Shown: positions 34,893 through 43,963 of the stretch, piece by piece
How positions within the stretch are numbered: the stretch's first letter is position 1
Layout of the letters: the number at the start of each line of letters is the position of its first letter
DNA from: Actinacidiphila yeochonensis CN732
GTDB lineage: Bacteria > Actinomycetota > Actinomycetes > Streptomycetales > Streptomycetaceae
Assembly (NCBI RefSeq): GCF_000745345.1
Contig: NZ_JQNR01000005.1
Coordinates: 806,001-870,000, forward strand
Length of the DNA: 64,000 nt
Reading direction: 5' to 3'
Program-made: the position numbers and the translations under genes
The notes under the pieces: model-generated
Told to the model about the DNA's origin: nothing
What the model saw: the letters and a program-made list of their open reading frames with translations, nothing else
Database searches by the model: none

Positions 34893-35792
34893 ATGACCGC
34901 GAAATCGCCCCTCGGGGACTTCCTGCACACACGGCGCTCCCAACTGCGTCCGGAGGATGTCGGGGTGGCCACCTACGGGGAGCGCCGGCGGGTGCCGGGG
35001 CTTCGCCGCGAGGAGCTCGCGCTGCTGGCGGGGGTGAGCGCCTCGTACTACACGCGGCTGGAGCAGGGGGAGTCGCTGAGCGCGTCCGCTGAGGTACTGG
35101 ACGCGCTCGCCGGGGCGCTGCTGATGGACGAGTCCGAGCGGCGGTACCTGCACGACGTGGCCGCCGCGGGCAGGCAGCGCATCCGAGGCCAGCGGCCCGC
35201 GCCGGAGCGGGTGTCGGAGCCGACCCGCCAGTTGCTGGACGTGATGGGGGATGTTCCGGCGCTCGTTCTGGGCCGTCGCAGCGATGTGCTGGCGTGGAAC
35301 CGGCTGGGTCACGCGTTGTTCGCCGGGCACCTGGACCCGGGCTCCCCGGACCGGCCCGGGGAGCGTCCCAACATGGCCAGGCTGGTGTTCCTCGACTCCC
35401 ACGTGCGTGAGTTGTACGCGGACTGGCCGGACAAGGCCAGGGCGGTGGTCGGGAGTCTGCGCCTGGTGGCCGGCCGGAATCCGGAGGACACGGCACTGCA
35501 CGCGCTGGTGGGCGAGTTGTCCGCGAAGAGCGGGGAGTTCGCGGCCATGTGGGCCGACCACCGGATCAAGGCGTGCGGCGTCGCCACCTACCAGATGCGT
35601 CATCCGCTGGTCGGTTCACTGACCGTCACGCAGCAGACCCTGAGCAACGGTCCGGGCCCAGCCGTCGTGGTCGCCACCACGGCACCGGACTCGTCCTCGC
35701 GGGCTGCGCTGGCCCTGCTCACCCAGGCCGTCGCGCGGTCCGGTGCTTCCGCCGAGCCGCTACGGACACGCTCCCGCGTCAACCAGGGCTGA
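34893..35792 (+). CDS. XRE-type regulator with MmyB-like ligand domain
   Basis: A 299-residue DNA-binding protein. The helix-turn-helix is VPGLRREELALLAGVSASYY then TRLEQGESLSASAEVLDALA. The C-terminal MmyB-type domain is VLGRRSDVLAWNRLGHALFA, with RLVFLDSHVRELYADWPDKA and YQMRHPLVGSLTVTQQTL, a fatty-acid-binding fold in known members. In streptomycetes these regulators usually control an adjacent oxidoreductase or secreted-enzyme gene. Here the next gene, 198 bp downstream on the same strand, is a secreted beta-propeller protein and could be its target. ATG 34893. Confidence 0.92.
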   Translation: MTAKSPLGDFLHTRRSQLRPEDVGVATYGERRRVPGLRREELALLAGVSASYYTRLEQGESLSASAEVLDALAGALLMDESERRYLHDVAAAGRQRIRGQRPAPERVSEPTRQLLDVMGDVPALVLGRRSDVLAWNRLGHALFAGHLDPGSPDRPGERPNMARLVFLDSHVRELYADWPDKARAVVGSLRLVAGRNPEDTALHALVGELSAKSGEFAAMWADHRIKACGVATYQMRHPLVGSLTVTQQTLSNGPGPAVVVATTAPDSSSRAALALLTQAVARSGASAEPLRTRSRVNQG

Positions 35793-35990
35793 CCCGCGCG
35801 GGACGAAACCGCATCGCACAGCGCACGGCGCACTCAGCACGACGGCGCGGCCGACGAGGGCCCGCCGAGGTTCCAGGGGGCGACGCCGCCGCTCCACGGG
35901 AACCCCTCCGTCCAAGACCCCACATGCGTCAGCGTGCCGCCGCCGCATGCCCGAAACATGCCCCGAAATATCCCGAAACAGGAGAAACTC

Positions 35991-36956
35991 ATGTCCAAGA
36001 AGCTTTTCCGGTCCGCCGTGACGGCGGGCATCCTGGTCGCGGCCGCCGCTTCGGCGCTCCTTCCCACCACGGCCTCGGCCGTCTCGGCGCCCCTGACCCG
36101 AGCGCGGATCGCCGAGCACTTCGATCTGGACAAGGGGCAGAAGCCGGAGAACATCGCCATGGCGCCGAACGGCGACGCGTACGTCACCTTCGCCTCGGGC
36201 CGACAGGTCGCCAGGATCTCCCCCACGGGCGCCGTCCGTATCCTCGCCACCCTGCCGATGCCCGCCGACGGCGGTGTCCACACCCCGGTCATGGGCTTCC
36301 CGCTGACCGTCGGGATCGTACGGGCCGACGACGGCACGCTGTACTTCCTGTACGCCACCGGCACCGCCGACCTCACCGGCGTGTGGCGGCTGCGCCCCGG
36401 CGGCCGTCCGCAGCGGATCGCCGCGCTGCCCGCGAACGGCCTGCCCAACGGTCTCGCCCTGGACCAGCGTTCCGGCACCCTCTATGTCACCGACTCCGCA
36501 CTCGGCACCGTCTGGCGCGTCCCGGCCGCCGGCGGCACCCCCACCGCTTGGTCCACCGCCCCCGAACTGGCCTCCACCGGCTTCCTCGGCGCCAACGGCG
36601 TGAAGGTCCACAACGGTGCCGTCTGGGCCACCAACCTCGACAGGGGCACCGTTCTGCGCATCCCCGTCCTCCCCGACGGGCGCGCCGGCGCGGTCCGGAC
36701 CGAGGCCACCGGCCTGACCGGGATCGACGACTTCGCCTTCACCGGCCACGGCGACCAGATGCTGGCCGCGCTCAACGGCCCGAGCGAGGTCGCGCTCGTC
36801 CAGCCCGACGGCAGCCACTCCATCGTCCTGACCTCGGCCGACGGCCTGCAGAACCCCACGTCCGTCGCCCTGCGCGGCGACACCGTCTACGTCCTGAGCG
36901 CCGCCTACGTCACCGGCCAGGACCCGAACCTGCTCCTCGCCCACCTCGACAGGTAA
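35991..36956 (+). CDS. Secreted ScyD/ScyE or SMP-30-like beta-propeller protein
   Basis: A 321-residue exported protein. The signal peptide is MSKKLFRSAVTAGILVAAAA with cleavage around TASA-VSA. The mature part shows repeated propeller blades: ENIAMAPNGDAYVTFASGRQ, NGLALDQRSGTLYVTDSALG, GVKVHNGAVWATNLDRGTVL, TSVALRGDTVYVLSAAYV. The pattern resembles ScyD/ScyE and SMP-30 family proteins. ATG 35991 has AGGAG six bases upstream. No catalytic residues can be assigned. It may be controlled by the MmyB-type regulator before it. Confidence 0.85.
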   Translation: MSKKLFRSAVTAGILVAAAASALLPTTASAVSAPLTRARIAEHFDLDKGQKPENIAMAPNGDAYVTFASGRQVARISPTGAVRILATLPMPADGGVHTPVMGFPLTVGIVRADDGTLYFLYATGTADLTGVWRLRPGGRPQRIAALPANGLPNGLALDQRSGTLYVTDSALGTVWRVPAAGGTPTAWSTAPELASTGFLGANGVKVHNGAVWATNLDRGTVLRIPVLPDGRAGAVRTEATGLTGIDDFAFTGHGDQMLAALNGPSEVALVQPDGSHSIVLTSADGLQNPTSVALRGDTVYVLSAAYVTGQDPNLLLAHLDR

Positions 36957-36959
36957 TAC

Positions 36960-37107
36960 GCGCCACCCGCCTCCGGCTGCTCAGCTGGGCCGCCGACAAC
37001 AAAGCCCTCATGCTGCCTGCCCACTTCAGCGGCCGCTCCGCCCTGGAGGTCGAGGACACCGGCAACGGCTTCGCGGTCAAGCAGTGGGATCCGTTCCCCC
37101 GCTGCTT
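36960..37107 (+). pseudogene. C-terminal scrap of a metallo-beta-lactamase-fold protein
   Basis: The plus frame reads RLRLLSWAADNKALMLPAHF then SGRSALEVEDTGNGFAVKQW, which resembles the end of MBL-fold hydrolases (a helix, then PAHFSG with a late His and the last strands). It has no start and no N-terminal H-x-H-x-D-H site, and begins right after the stop of the propeller gene, so it is a leftover from a deletion. Confidence 0.45.
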
Positions 37108-37351
37108 GACCGCGGCCCCCGGCACGACGCCGTCGCCCTTAGGGACGGTGGCGCGCCGGGGAAGCCGACCGGGAGCGCTGACGTGTGTTCAACCTGTCGT
37201 ACCGGTGCGGCAACCGGAACGGTTCACGGGATGAGGACAGCACCCCGGCCGTGCGGCGGAATCCGGCGGACGGTGGCGAGCCGACCCACTGTCAGACCCC
37301 GTCCCTAGGATCTGATCACGCATCCGACGGAGATGCCGAGCACGTTGGGGG

Positions 37352-38755
37352 ATGGAACAAGTGGAACTGCGTTTGGCGCGCCGTGCCGTGGCGGTGGCCG
37401 CGGTCTTGGGCGCATCGGTGGGGCTCACCCTGGCTCTGGGGGCGCCGGCCCAGGCCGACACTCCGGTGGTGACGCTGGAGCAGCCGGCTCCGGCGGCGGT
37501 CGCCCCGGCCGGCACGACGGGGACGGCGGACACGGTCCAGCCGTACTTCGACTTCCGTACGACGGGTCCGCTGGACAACGTCGAGGCCACGTTGACGATC
37601 GACGCGACGCAGCTCGCGACGATCGCCCACGTGACCTTCTCGGACAACTGCACCGTGACGCAGTACGTGGCCACGTGCGACGAGTGGCTCTACGACCCGC
37701 AGGGGTCGAGCTCCACCGTCGGCGCCGGGACCCAGATGACGATCGAGGCGCTGCCGGGCGCCACCGTGGGGTCGGCCGCCGACTACACGGTGAGCGGGAC
37801 CTCCGACGGTGCGACGATCGTCGGTGCGCAGGGATCGGTGGAGATCGGTGGCCCGGCCTACAGCCAGGGGCAGCCGAAGAACCTCACGGGCCTCGCCGTG
37901 GGTTCGGTCGTCACCGTTCCGGCACGGTTCACCAACATCGGCGACCGGCCGGCGGACTCCACGCAGGTGCTGCTGATGGCGTCGCCGGGGCTGGGCTTCA
38001 CGAAGCACTACGCCAACTGCGAGTACAGCACGGACGACAGCTCGACGGAGGTGGAGGAGGCGCTGTGCACGATCCCTGGCCAGGTGCTGCCCGGGGAGCG
38101 GGCCGCGGTGAGCCCGGCGCCCCGGGTGCGGGTCGAGTCGAGCGCGTACTACACGTACCTGGACACGATGATCGCGCCGACCGGTGACGCCGGCATACGG
38201 TCGACGACGGCCAGCCGTCAGTGGACGCAGGGCACGGGTGACGAGCTGACGCTGAAGGTCATCACGCCCGGCACCGCGACGGACGCGCCCTCCGGCACCG
38301 TGGCGCTGGCCATGACCGGGGAGCACTCCGACTACCGTTCCGCCAGCCTCCAGGCGGACAACACCGCCGACTTCGCGGTCACCGGCGACAGCGCGACGGC
38401 CGCCCAGGGCGACACCGTGACGATGCACTTCAGCATGGCGAACAACGGCCCCGCCACCATCTTCTACCGCAGCGGCGACACCATGGCGGTCACCGCCAGC
38501 ATCCCGCCCGGCACCCACGTGGTGAGCAGCTCCAGCAACTGCAGGAGGACGTCCGGCAGCGCGTACACCTGCTACGGAGCCAGCATCATCACACCGGCCG
38601 GCACGGTCGCTGACTTCTCCATCACTCTGCAGGTGGACCAGGTCATCCCGGGCGCGCAGGGCTCGGTCGCGATGGCGTGGAGCCCCGACGGCAGCTACCG
38701 TCCGCCGTTCGACACGGACGCGTCGGACGACTCGGCCGCACTGACCCTCAACTGA
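37352..38755 (+). CDS. Secreted DUF11-like repeat protein
   Basis: A 467-residue exported protein. The N-terminal signal is AVAVAAVLGASVGLTLALGA with APAQA cleavage. The mature protein has two or more Ig-like/DUF11-type segments (GSVVTVPARFTNIGDRPADS and GDTVTMHFSMANNGPATIFY), each followed by a Cys pair (CTVTQYVATC; CRRTSGSAYTC). No sortase motif or membrane anchor is seen at the C-terminus, so it is probably released or loosely wall-bound. ATG 37352 and GTG 37361 are both possible; the GTG has a better spaced GGGG site. Function unknown. Confidence 0.8.
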   Translation: MEQVELRLARRAVAVAAVLGASVGLTLALGAPAQADTPVVTLEQPAPAAVAPAGTTGTADTVQPYFDFRTTGPLDNVEATLTIDATQLATIAHVTFSDNCTVTQYVATCDEWLYDPQGSSSTVGAGTQMTIEALPGATVGSAADYTVSGTSDGATIVGAQGSVEIGGPAYSQGQPKNLTGLAVGSVVTVPARFTNIGDRPADSTQVLLMASPGLGFTKHYANCEYSTDDSSTEVEEALCTIPGQVLPGERAAVSPAPRVRVESSAYYTYLDTMIAPTGDAGIRSTTASRQWTQGTGDELTLKVITPGTATDAPSGTVALAMTGEHSDYRSASLQADNTADFAVTGDSATAAQGDTVTMHFSMANNGPATIFYRSGDTMAVTASIPPGTHVVSSSSNCRRTSGSAYTCYGASIITPAGTVADFSITLQVDQVIPGAQGSVAMAWSPDGSYRPPFDTDASDDSAALTLN

Positions 38756-38849
38756 TCCCCTGATCCCCTGATCTCCCCTGGTCCGCTTCTGATCCGCTTC
38801 TGATCTGCTCCGGAGCCGCTCCTGGCCCGTTCTGATCCCTTCACACATC

Positions 38850-38881
38850 CGGTCGGCCTCCAGCTGTGGAGGCCGACCGGG
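38850..38881 (+). terminator. Hairpin after the secreted protein gene
   Basis: Perfect 14-bp stem CCGGTCGGCCTCCA and its complement, loop GCTG, about 95 bp after the stop. Confidence 0.75.
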
Positions 38882-38900
38882 ACGGGCCCAGGGCCTGGTC

Positions 38901-38970
38901 CGGCACGGGTGGTCCGGTCCGGCACGGGTGGTCCGGTCCGGCACGAGTGGCCCAGTCGGGCACGGGTGGC
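38901..38970. repeat. 19-bp tandem repeat
   Basis: Unit CGGCACGGGTGGTCCGGTC, two exact and about 1.7 degenerate copies, between a terminator and the metallophosphoesterase gene. Confidence 0.7.
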
Positions 38971-39087
38971 CGAGCCGGTGCAGAGGAGCCGTTGCCGAGC
39001 CGCTGCTGGCGCCGGGCGGCCCTCTCCACCGCCGGGTGCCGGATGATGGGGACCGACGGTGGGGCAACGGATGTGAGGGGCGGCGCG

Positions 39088-40422
39088 GTGGCGGAGAGTG
39101 AATCCATTCGGTCGGAGTCGGATGTCCCGTCGGCCCGGCCTGCCGGCGGGAGGCCGGAGAGCGTCGTGGCCGACGCTCGGCCCGTGGCGGCAGCCGAGGC
39201 CGAGGGCGGGGGCGAAAGCGCGACGGAGGCCGAGGGCGGTACCGGGGCCGAGGACGGAGGTGTGCCGCCTCGGCGGTCACTGCGCCGGCTGCTGGGCGGG
39301 AGTGTGTTCTTCCTCGTCCTGGCGCTGCTGTTCTTCCTGCCCTGGTGGACGCTGTTCGCCTCCGGGGCAGGCTGGCCGCTGCCGGTCTTCGTGGCCGGCA
39401 CGGCCGTCTTCGCCTGCGGGCTGGTCTCCTTCCCCCTCCTGATGGCCGCGGGCCACGGACAGCGGCGGAACGACCGGGCCGCCCGTGTCGCGGACAGCAC
39501 CCTCGGGGTCGTCTGGGTGCTCTTCACCTGGTCGGTGCTGGGCGGCCTGGCGCACCTCGTGCTGATCGGGCTCGGCGTCGGCGGGGGCGACCGGGCCAGG
39601 ACCGTCGCCGCGGCCGTCGCCGCGGTCTCCGCCGTACTGCTGGCCTGGGGCCACCACGAAGCCATGCGCGTGCCCCGGGTGAAGCGGCTGGACGTCCGGA
39701 TGCCGCGGCTCGGCGGCGGGCTGGACGGGACCCGTGTCGTCATCCTGGCCGACACCCACTACGGGCCGATCGACCGGGCCGGCTGGTCGGCGCGGGTCGC
39801 CGAGGCGGTCAACGCGCTCGACGCGGATGTCGTGGTCCACGCCGGCGACATCGCCGACGGCACCCCCGTCCAGCGCCGCGAGCAGTCCGCGCCGCTCGGG
39901 TCGATCGGGTCCCGGCTGGCGAAGGTCTACGTCACGGGGAACCACGAGTACTTCGGGGAGGCCCAGGGCTGGCTGGACCGGATGGCGGAGCTGGGCTGGG
40001 AACCGCTGCACAACCGCCATGTCGTGGTGGAGCGCGGCGGTGACTCCCTCGTCCTCGCGGGTGTGGACGACGTGACCGCGGAGTCCTCCGGCCTGGCCGG
40101 GCACCGCGCGAACCTGGTCGGCGCGCTCGCCGGAGCGGACCCGGACCAGCCGGTGCTGCTCGTGGCGCACCAGCCCAAGTACGTCGGGCAGGCCGCGTCC
40201 GCCGGCATCGACCTGCAGGTCTCCGGGCACACCCACGGCGGGCAGATCTGGCCGTTCAACTTCCTCGTCCGGATCGACCAGCCGGTGGTGCACGGCCTGA
40301 GCCGGCACGGTGAGCGGACGCAGCTCTACACCAGCCGGGGCACCGGCTTCTGGGGGCCGCCCTTCCGGGTCTTCGCTCCGAGCGAGATCACACTGATCAC
40401 CCTGCGGTCGGGCGGCGAGTAG
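39088..40422 (+). CDS. Membrane-bound metallophosphoesterase
   Basis: A 444-residue protein. After an acidic 65-residue leader come about four membrane helices (LGGSVFFLVLALLFFLPWWT, FVAGTAVFACGLVSFPLLMA, TLGVVWVLFTWSVLGGLAHL, TVAAAVAAVSAVLLAWGH). The calcineurin-like phosphoesterase domain has the metal motifs ILADTHYG (D-x-H), VHAGDIADG (GDxxD), YVTGNHEYF (GNHE) and VSGHTHGGQIWPF (GHTH). Family members of this YkuE/YpbG layout act on membrane phospholipid or undecaprenyl substrates; the substrate here is unknown. GTG 39088 has AGGGG eight bases upstream. Confidence 0.93.
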   Translation: MAESESIRSESDVPSARPAGGRPESVVADARPVAAAEAEGGGESATEAEGGTGAEDGGVPPRRSLRRLLGGSVFFLVLALLFFLPWWTLFASGAGWPLPVFVAGTAVFACGLVSFPLLMAAGHGQRRNDRAARVADSTLGVVWVLFTWSVLGGLAHLVLIGLGVGGGDRARTVAAAVAAVSAVLLAWGHHEAMRVPRVKRLDVRMPRLGGGLDGTRVVILADTHYGPIDRAGWSARVAEAVNALDADVVVHAGDIADGTPVQRREQSAPLGSIGSRLAKVYVTGNHEYFGEAQGWLDRMAELGWEPLHNRHVVVERGGDSLVLAGVDDVTAESSGLAGHRANLVGALAGADPDQPVLLVAHQPKYVGQAASAGIDLQVSGHTHGGQIWPFNFLVRIDQPVVHGLSRHGERTQLYTSRGTGFWGPPFRVFAPSEITLITLRSGGE

Positions 40423-40439
40423 GGCCCCGCGCCCGGTCA

Positions 40440-40655
40440 GCACGAGCCGCCTGGTCCGTCCGCCCCGTCGGCCCCGGTCAGCACGAGCCGCCCGGTCCGT
40501 CCGCCCCGTCCGCCCGGTCCGCACGAGCCGCCCGGTCCGTCCGCCCCGTCCGCCCGGTCCGCACGAGCCGCCCGGTCCGTCCGCCCCGTCGGCCCCGGTC
40601 CGCACGAGCCGCCCGGTCTGTCCGCCCCGTCCGCCCGGTCCGCACGAGCCGCCGT
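40440..40655. repeat. About 40-bp minisatellite, five copies
   Basis: GCACGAGCCGCC recurs at 40440, 40481, 40521, 40561, 40602 and 40642, giving five units of 40-41 bp plus a partial one. Units are nearly identical, so copy number may vary between strains. It begins 18 bp after the metallophosphoesterase stop. Confidence 0.88.
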
Positions 40656-40887
40656 CAAACCTTCCCGGCCGCACGGCCTCGGCGGCGCCAGGGGCTTGTG
40701 GCAGTACGCACCGGCTTGTGCGGCGCGCGTACCCGTCCGTGCACCGACCGGAGCGCCGCGCGCCGATGTGCGCACCGCCGACGGCCGTGGACAGTGGCCG
40801 GAGAGGTCCGTCGCGCCACCACGGCGTGCCCTGCCCGCGACGCGATGCGGACCGCATACCGGCACATCCGCATGGAGGGGGCTCTGG

Positions 40888-42735
40888 ATGAGGGGCTTCG
40901 GCACGGGAGACACCGGCACAGCGAGGACCCGTACGACGAGGACCGGCGCCACGTCACGGGGCGGGAGCGGCAGGCGGGTCGCCGGCCGGGAGGAGGGACG
41001 GTGGCGACACCGGACGGAAGGGCGGTGGCGGCGCCGGGTGGCCGCGGGGCTGCTGGGCGTCACCGTGCTCGCCGCCGGATCGCTGGCCGGGATCGGGCCG
41101 GCCGAGGCGAACGCGCCCGGCCATCCCGGCACGCCGAGCGCGCCGGCGGCGGTGTTCACCGAGGACTTCGAGAGCGGCCAGGGCGCGGCGGTGACCTCGC
41201 TCCCCGACTACACCGGTGCCGCGCCGTCGGCCGAGACCTACACGGCCGACCCGGCGTGGCTGACCTCCTGCAACGGCCTGCTCGTCTCCGAGCAGGCCCC
41301 CGACACTCCGCCGGCCGGCTTCAGCTGCGCCGGCTACTGGGCCCCGAACAAGCAGATGGCCGCCGCGCTGGGCACCTGGGCGGGCGGCGACGCGTCCACC
41401 AACCACGCGCTCACCGCCTACACCGCGGGCAATCCGGGCGCCGGGCGGACCGAGTTGCAGACCGTACGGCCGATCCCGCTGAGCGCGGACCACCGCTTCC
41501 TCACCTTCTCGGTGGACGCGGCGGCCCAGAACTGCTTCACCAACCACCCCTTGCTGGACTTCTACCTGCTCGACGGCGACACCGCGCGGGCCGCGTCCAG
41601 TTCCCCCATCGACCCGTGCCAGCACCCCGGCCAGGTCATCGGCGGCACCTCGGTGGGCACCTACGCGAGCGACGGCTCGGTGCTGTTCACCGGCGACTCG
41701 GCCGGCATCCGGCTCGTCAACGAGCAGGCCAGCGGCAACGGCAACGACGGCGCCATCGACAACGTGCGGCTGCTGGACGCCACTCCGCAGCTCGACCAGG
41801 GCTTCGCACCGGCCGAACTGCCGGTGGGCGCGCCCACCACGCTGACCTTCACGATCACCAACACCAGCGAGTTGGCCGCCAAGGACGGCTGGTCCTTCAC
41901 CGCGCGGCTGCCCGCCGGCCTGCGGCTCGACGGCGGCAGCGCAGCCACCAGCTGCGGCTCCGGCACGGCCACCGCGGACGCCGCGGACGGCTCGGTGACC
42001 GTGCACGGCGACCTGGCCGCCGGGCAGCAGGACTGCACCGCCACCGTCAGGCTCACCTCCGTCAACGGCGGCACGTACCAGGTGTGCGGCTCGGCGATCT
42101 CCGACCCGGTCGGCCTCGACCTGCCCGGCTGTACCTCGGTGACCTTCACCGCGCCCGTCTTCGACGCACGCTCCCACGGCGTACGGCTCTCCGCGCCGCT
42201 GCTCGGCGTCGGCCCGCTGCCCGTGTCCGCCCACTCCTGCACGCCGCTGCCGGGGTACGACAGCCACTCCGTGCTCAGCGCCGGGCTCGGCACCGTCGGC
42301 GGCCTCGGCGCGCTGGCCACGGACGCCTCCGGCACGGTCGGTGACGACGGAACCCGTACCGCCGCGGCCCACGCCCGGATCACCGGGGTCAACCTGCTCG
42401 GCGGCCTGATCACCGCCGACCTCCTCGGCACCTCCGCCCAGGCGCGGCAGCCGCTCACCGGCACCGGACCGGGCGCGATCACCCTGACCGGCGCGACCGC
42501 GGTGACCAACCTCCGCGTCGCCGGGGTGGCCGTCTCCGCAGACGCCGCGCCGAACACCACCATCGCGCTGCCGCTGGTCGGCTCGCTGGTCGTCAACCAG
42601 CAGACCCCGGTGGCCGGAGGCAAGGGTGTCACCGTCACCGCGCTCTCGCTGACCCTCCTCACCGGCGTCCGCGTCACCATCGCCCAGAGCACGGCGGCTC
42701 TGCTCACCGCCTCCGACGCCTGTCCCGCTTCCTGA
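40888..42735 (+). CDS. Secreted choice-of-anchor P / DUF11-like surface protein
   Basis: A 615-residue exported protein. A long basic N-region precedes the hydrophobic signal (VAAGLLGVTVLAAGSLAGIG) with cleavage near EANA. The first domain (VFTEDFESGQGAAVTSLPDY to GAIDNVRLLDATP) is a jelly-roll-like module; the middle has an Ig/DUF11-like repeat (APTTLTFTITNTSELAAKDG). The end (LSAPLLGVGPLPVSAHSCTP to AQSTAALLTASDACPAS) matches the choice-of-anchor P type domain. No LPxTG is seen. ATG 40888 has GGAGGGGG seven bases away. Probably a cell-envelope protein of unknown role. Confidence 0.82.
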   Translation: MRGFGTGDTGTARTRTTRTGATSRGGSGRRVAGREEGRWRHRTEGRWRRRVAAGLLGVTVLAAGSLAGIGPAEANAPGHPGTPSAPAAVFTEDFESGQGAAVTSLPDYTGAAPSAETYTADPAWLTSCNGLLVSEQAPDTPPAGFSCAGYWAPNKQMAAALGTWAGGDASTNHALTAYTAGNPGAGRTELQTVRPIPLSADHRFLTFSVDAAAQNCFTNHPLLDFYLLDGDTARAASSSPIDPCQHPGQVIGGTSVGTYASDGSVLFTGDSAGIRLVNEQASGNGNDGAIDNVRLLDATPQLDQGFAPAELPVGAPTTLTFTITNTSELAAKDGWSFTARLPAGLRLDGGSAATSCGSGTATADAADGSVTVHGDLAAGQQDCTATVRLTSVNGGTYQVCGSAISDPVGLDLPGCTSVTFTAPVFDARSHGVRLSAPLLGVGPLPVSAHSCTPLPGYDSHSVLSAGLGTVGGLGALATDASGTVGDDGTRTAAAHARITGVNLLGGLITADLLGTSAQARQPLTGTGPGAITLTGATAVTNLRVAGVAVSADAAPNTTIALPLVGSLVVNQQTPVAGGKGVTVTALSLTLLTGVRVTIAQSTAALLTASDACPAS

Positions 42736-42762
42736 CCCCTGCCCGCCCCTCTCGCACGACGT

Positions 42763-42806
42763 CGAAAGGTCCCAGGAGCCCAAGAGGCTCGAAGTGGGGC
42801 CCTTCG
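42763..42806. terminator. Imperfect hairpin resembling the tRNA-Ser flank
   Basis: CGAAAGGTCCC pairs with GGGGCCCTTCG in 10 of 11 positions. It is preceded by GCACGACGTCGAA, 13 bp also found after the tRNA-Ser copies. It can serve as terminator of the surface protein gene. Confidence 0.5.
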
Positions 42807-42983
42807 GCGCGGTAGGCGGCGCGGTAGCGCGGTAGGCGCCTTCGATGCGCTCATCGCGTTCGACGTGTGTGAAGCCGGACAGGCCGGCCGACGGCCGCAC
42901 CAGCAAGGTTCCGTGGCGTGCCGCGCCGTCAACGCCGTTTGCCACTGCACCCTTTCACTCCGCCGTCCGACCCCGGCGGAGGC

Positions 42984-43508
42984 TTACTGCTTCGGCTGTC
43001 CCTGCTGCAGCCATGTGAGATAGGCGCGGCTCTGGTCGGAGCAGATGTAGCGGACCGCGACCGTCGTGATCGAGATGCTGTCCATGAGGCTGAAACCCCA
43101 CAGCTGGTCGGGAACAGGATGCCCGTCGAGCTTGTGCTTGTTCGCCCGCCAGTTGCCGCACGTCTCCTGGGCGGCCAGCACCACGTCGGCTCGGGAGTGC
43201 TTCGTCAGGATGTCGGGTGCGACGAAGTCCAGTGCCTTGAAGAACGTGGTCGTGTCCTCGGTCACCTGCGGCGAGGCTGACGGCGAAGCGGACGCCGCAG
43301 CAGACGCCGAAGCAGACAGCGGGGTGTACGGGGAGGCGGACGGCGAGGCCGAGCGGGGCGGCGACGAGGACGGGTTCGCCCGTTGCGCCGAAGGGTGGGC
43401 GTCATGCCCTCCGCCGCCGCAGGCGGAGAGCCCTGTCAGCGCGCCCATCAGAATCGTGGCAGTGGCCAGCTCGCGTCTTCGCGGCCGTGCGCGTCCTCTG
43501 TTCAACAT
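42984..43508 (-). CDS. DUF732-like lipoprotein
   Basis: A 174-residue lipoprotein with lipobox LTGLSAC after a basic N-region (RARPRRRELATATILMGA). A Ser/Pro/Ala linker follows (SASPSASPYTPLSASASAAA). The C-terminal domain has TTFFKALDFVAPDILTKHSR with a Cys in AAQETCGN and a second in RYICSDQSRAYL, the paired-Cys pattern of DUF732-type actinobacterial exported proteins. GGGAG precedes ATG 43508. Function unknown. Confidence 0.82.
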   Translation of the reverse strand: MLNRGRARPRRRELATATILMGALTGLSACGGGGHDAHPSAQRANPSSSPPRSASPSASPYTPLSASASAAASASPSASPQVTEDTTTFFKALDFVAPDILTKHSRADVVLAAQETCGNWRANKHKLDGHPVPDQLWGFSLMDSISITTVAVRYICSDQSRAYLTWLQQGQPKQ

Positions 43509-43963
43509 GCTTGCTCCCTTTGTCCGGGCGGAAGGCGGGCTTCGCTGGAAGGACAACGCCACGTCCACGTCGCGGCGTTGACTCGGACGGCTGGGCGTGG
43601 CGCGAAAGTACCGAAGGGCGTCGGCCGGAGGGGCCGGAGGGGCGTGGGCGCCTGTCATCCGACGCGGGGCGGTCAGGAAACCATGATCGTGCAGGGCCGG
43701 TCGTGCTGTCGAGCCGGTTGTCGGGCTCCGCCCCGACGCCGGTGTGACAACGGGAACCCGCGGGTAGAGGGCCTCTGCCGGACGACGGCTCGGCTTCGCG
43801 GGTCGGGGCACGGGGGCGCCGTGGGTGGACTTGACATGGCGGGCCGGGAAGGTCTCATATACCTGTTCTCACCGCGCGCGACGGGCCGGGCAGGCACGGG
43901 CGTTCGGGGCGTGGTCGGCCGGCCTGACGCTGCCGGCATGGGTGCTTCGGGGGGAAGCGGGAG

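Noticed and set aside
40437..41159. Collagen-like protein on the minus strand
   Set aside because: The Gly-rich frame is a product of the 40-bp repeat and then runs antisense through the start of the surface protein gene. No start or export signal.
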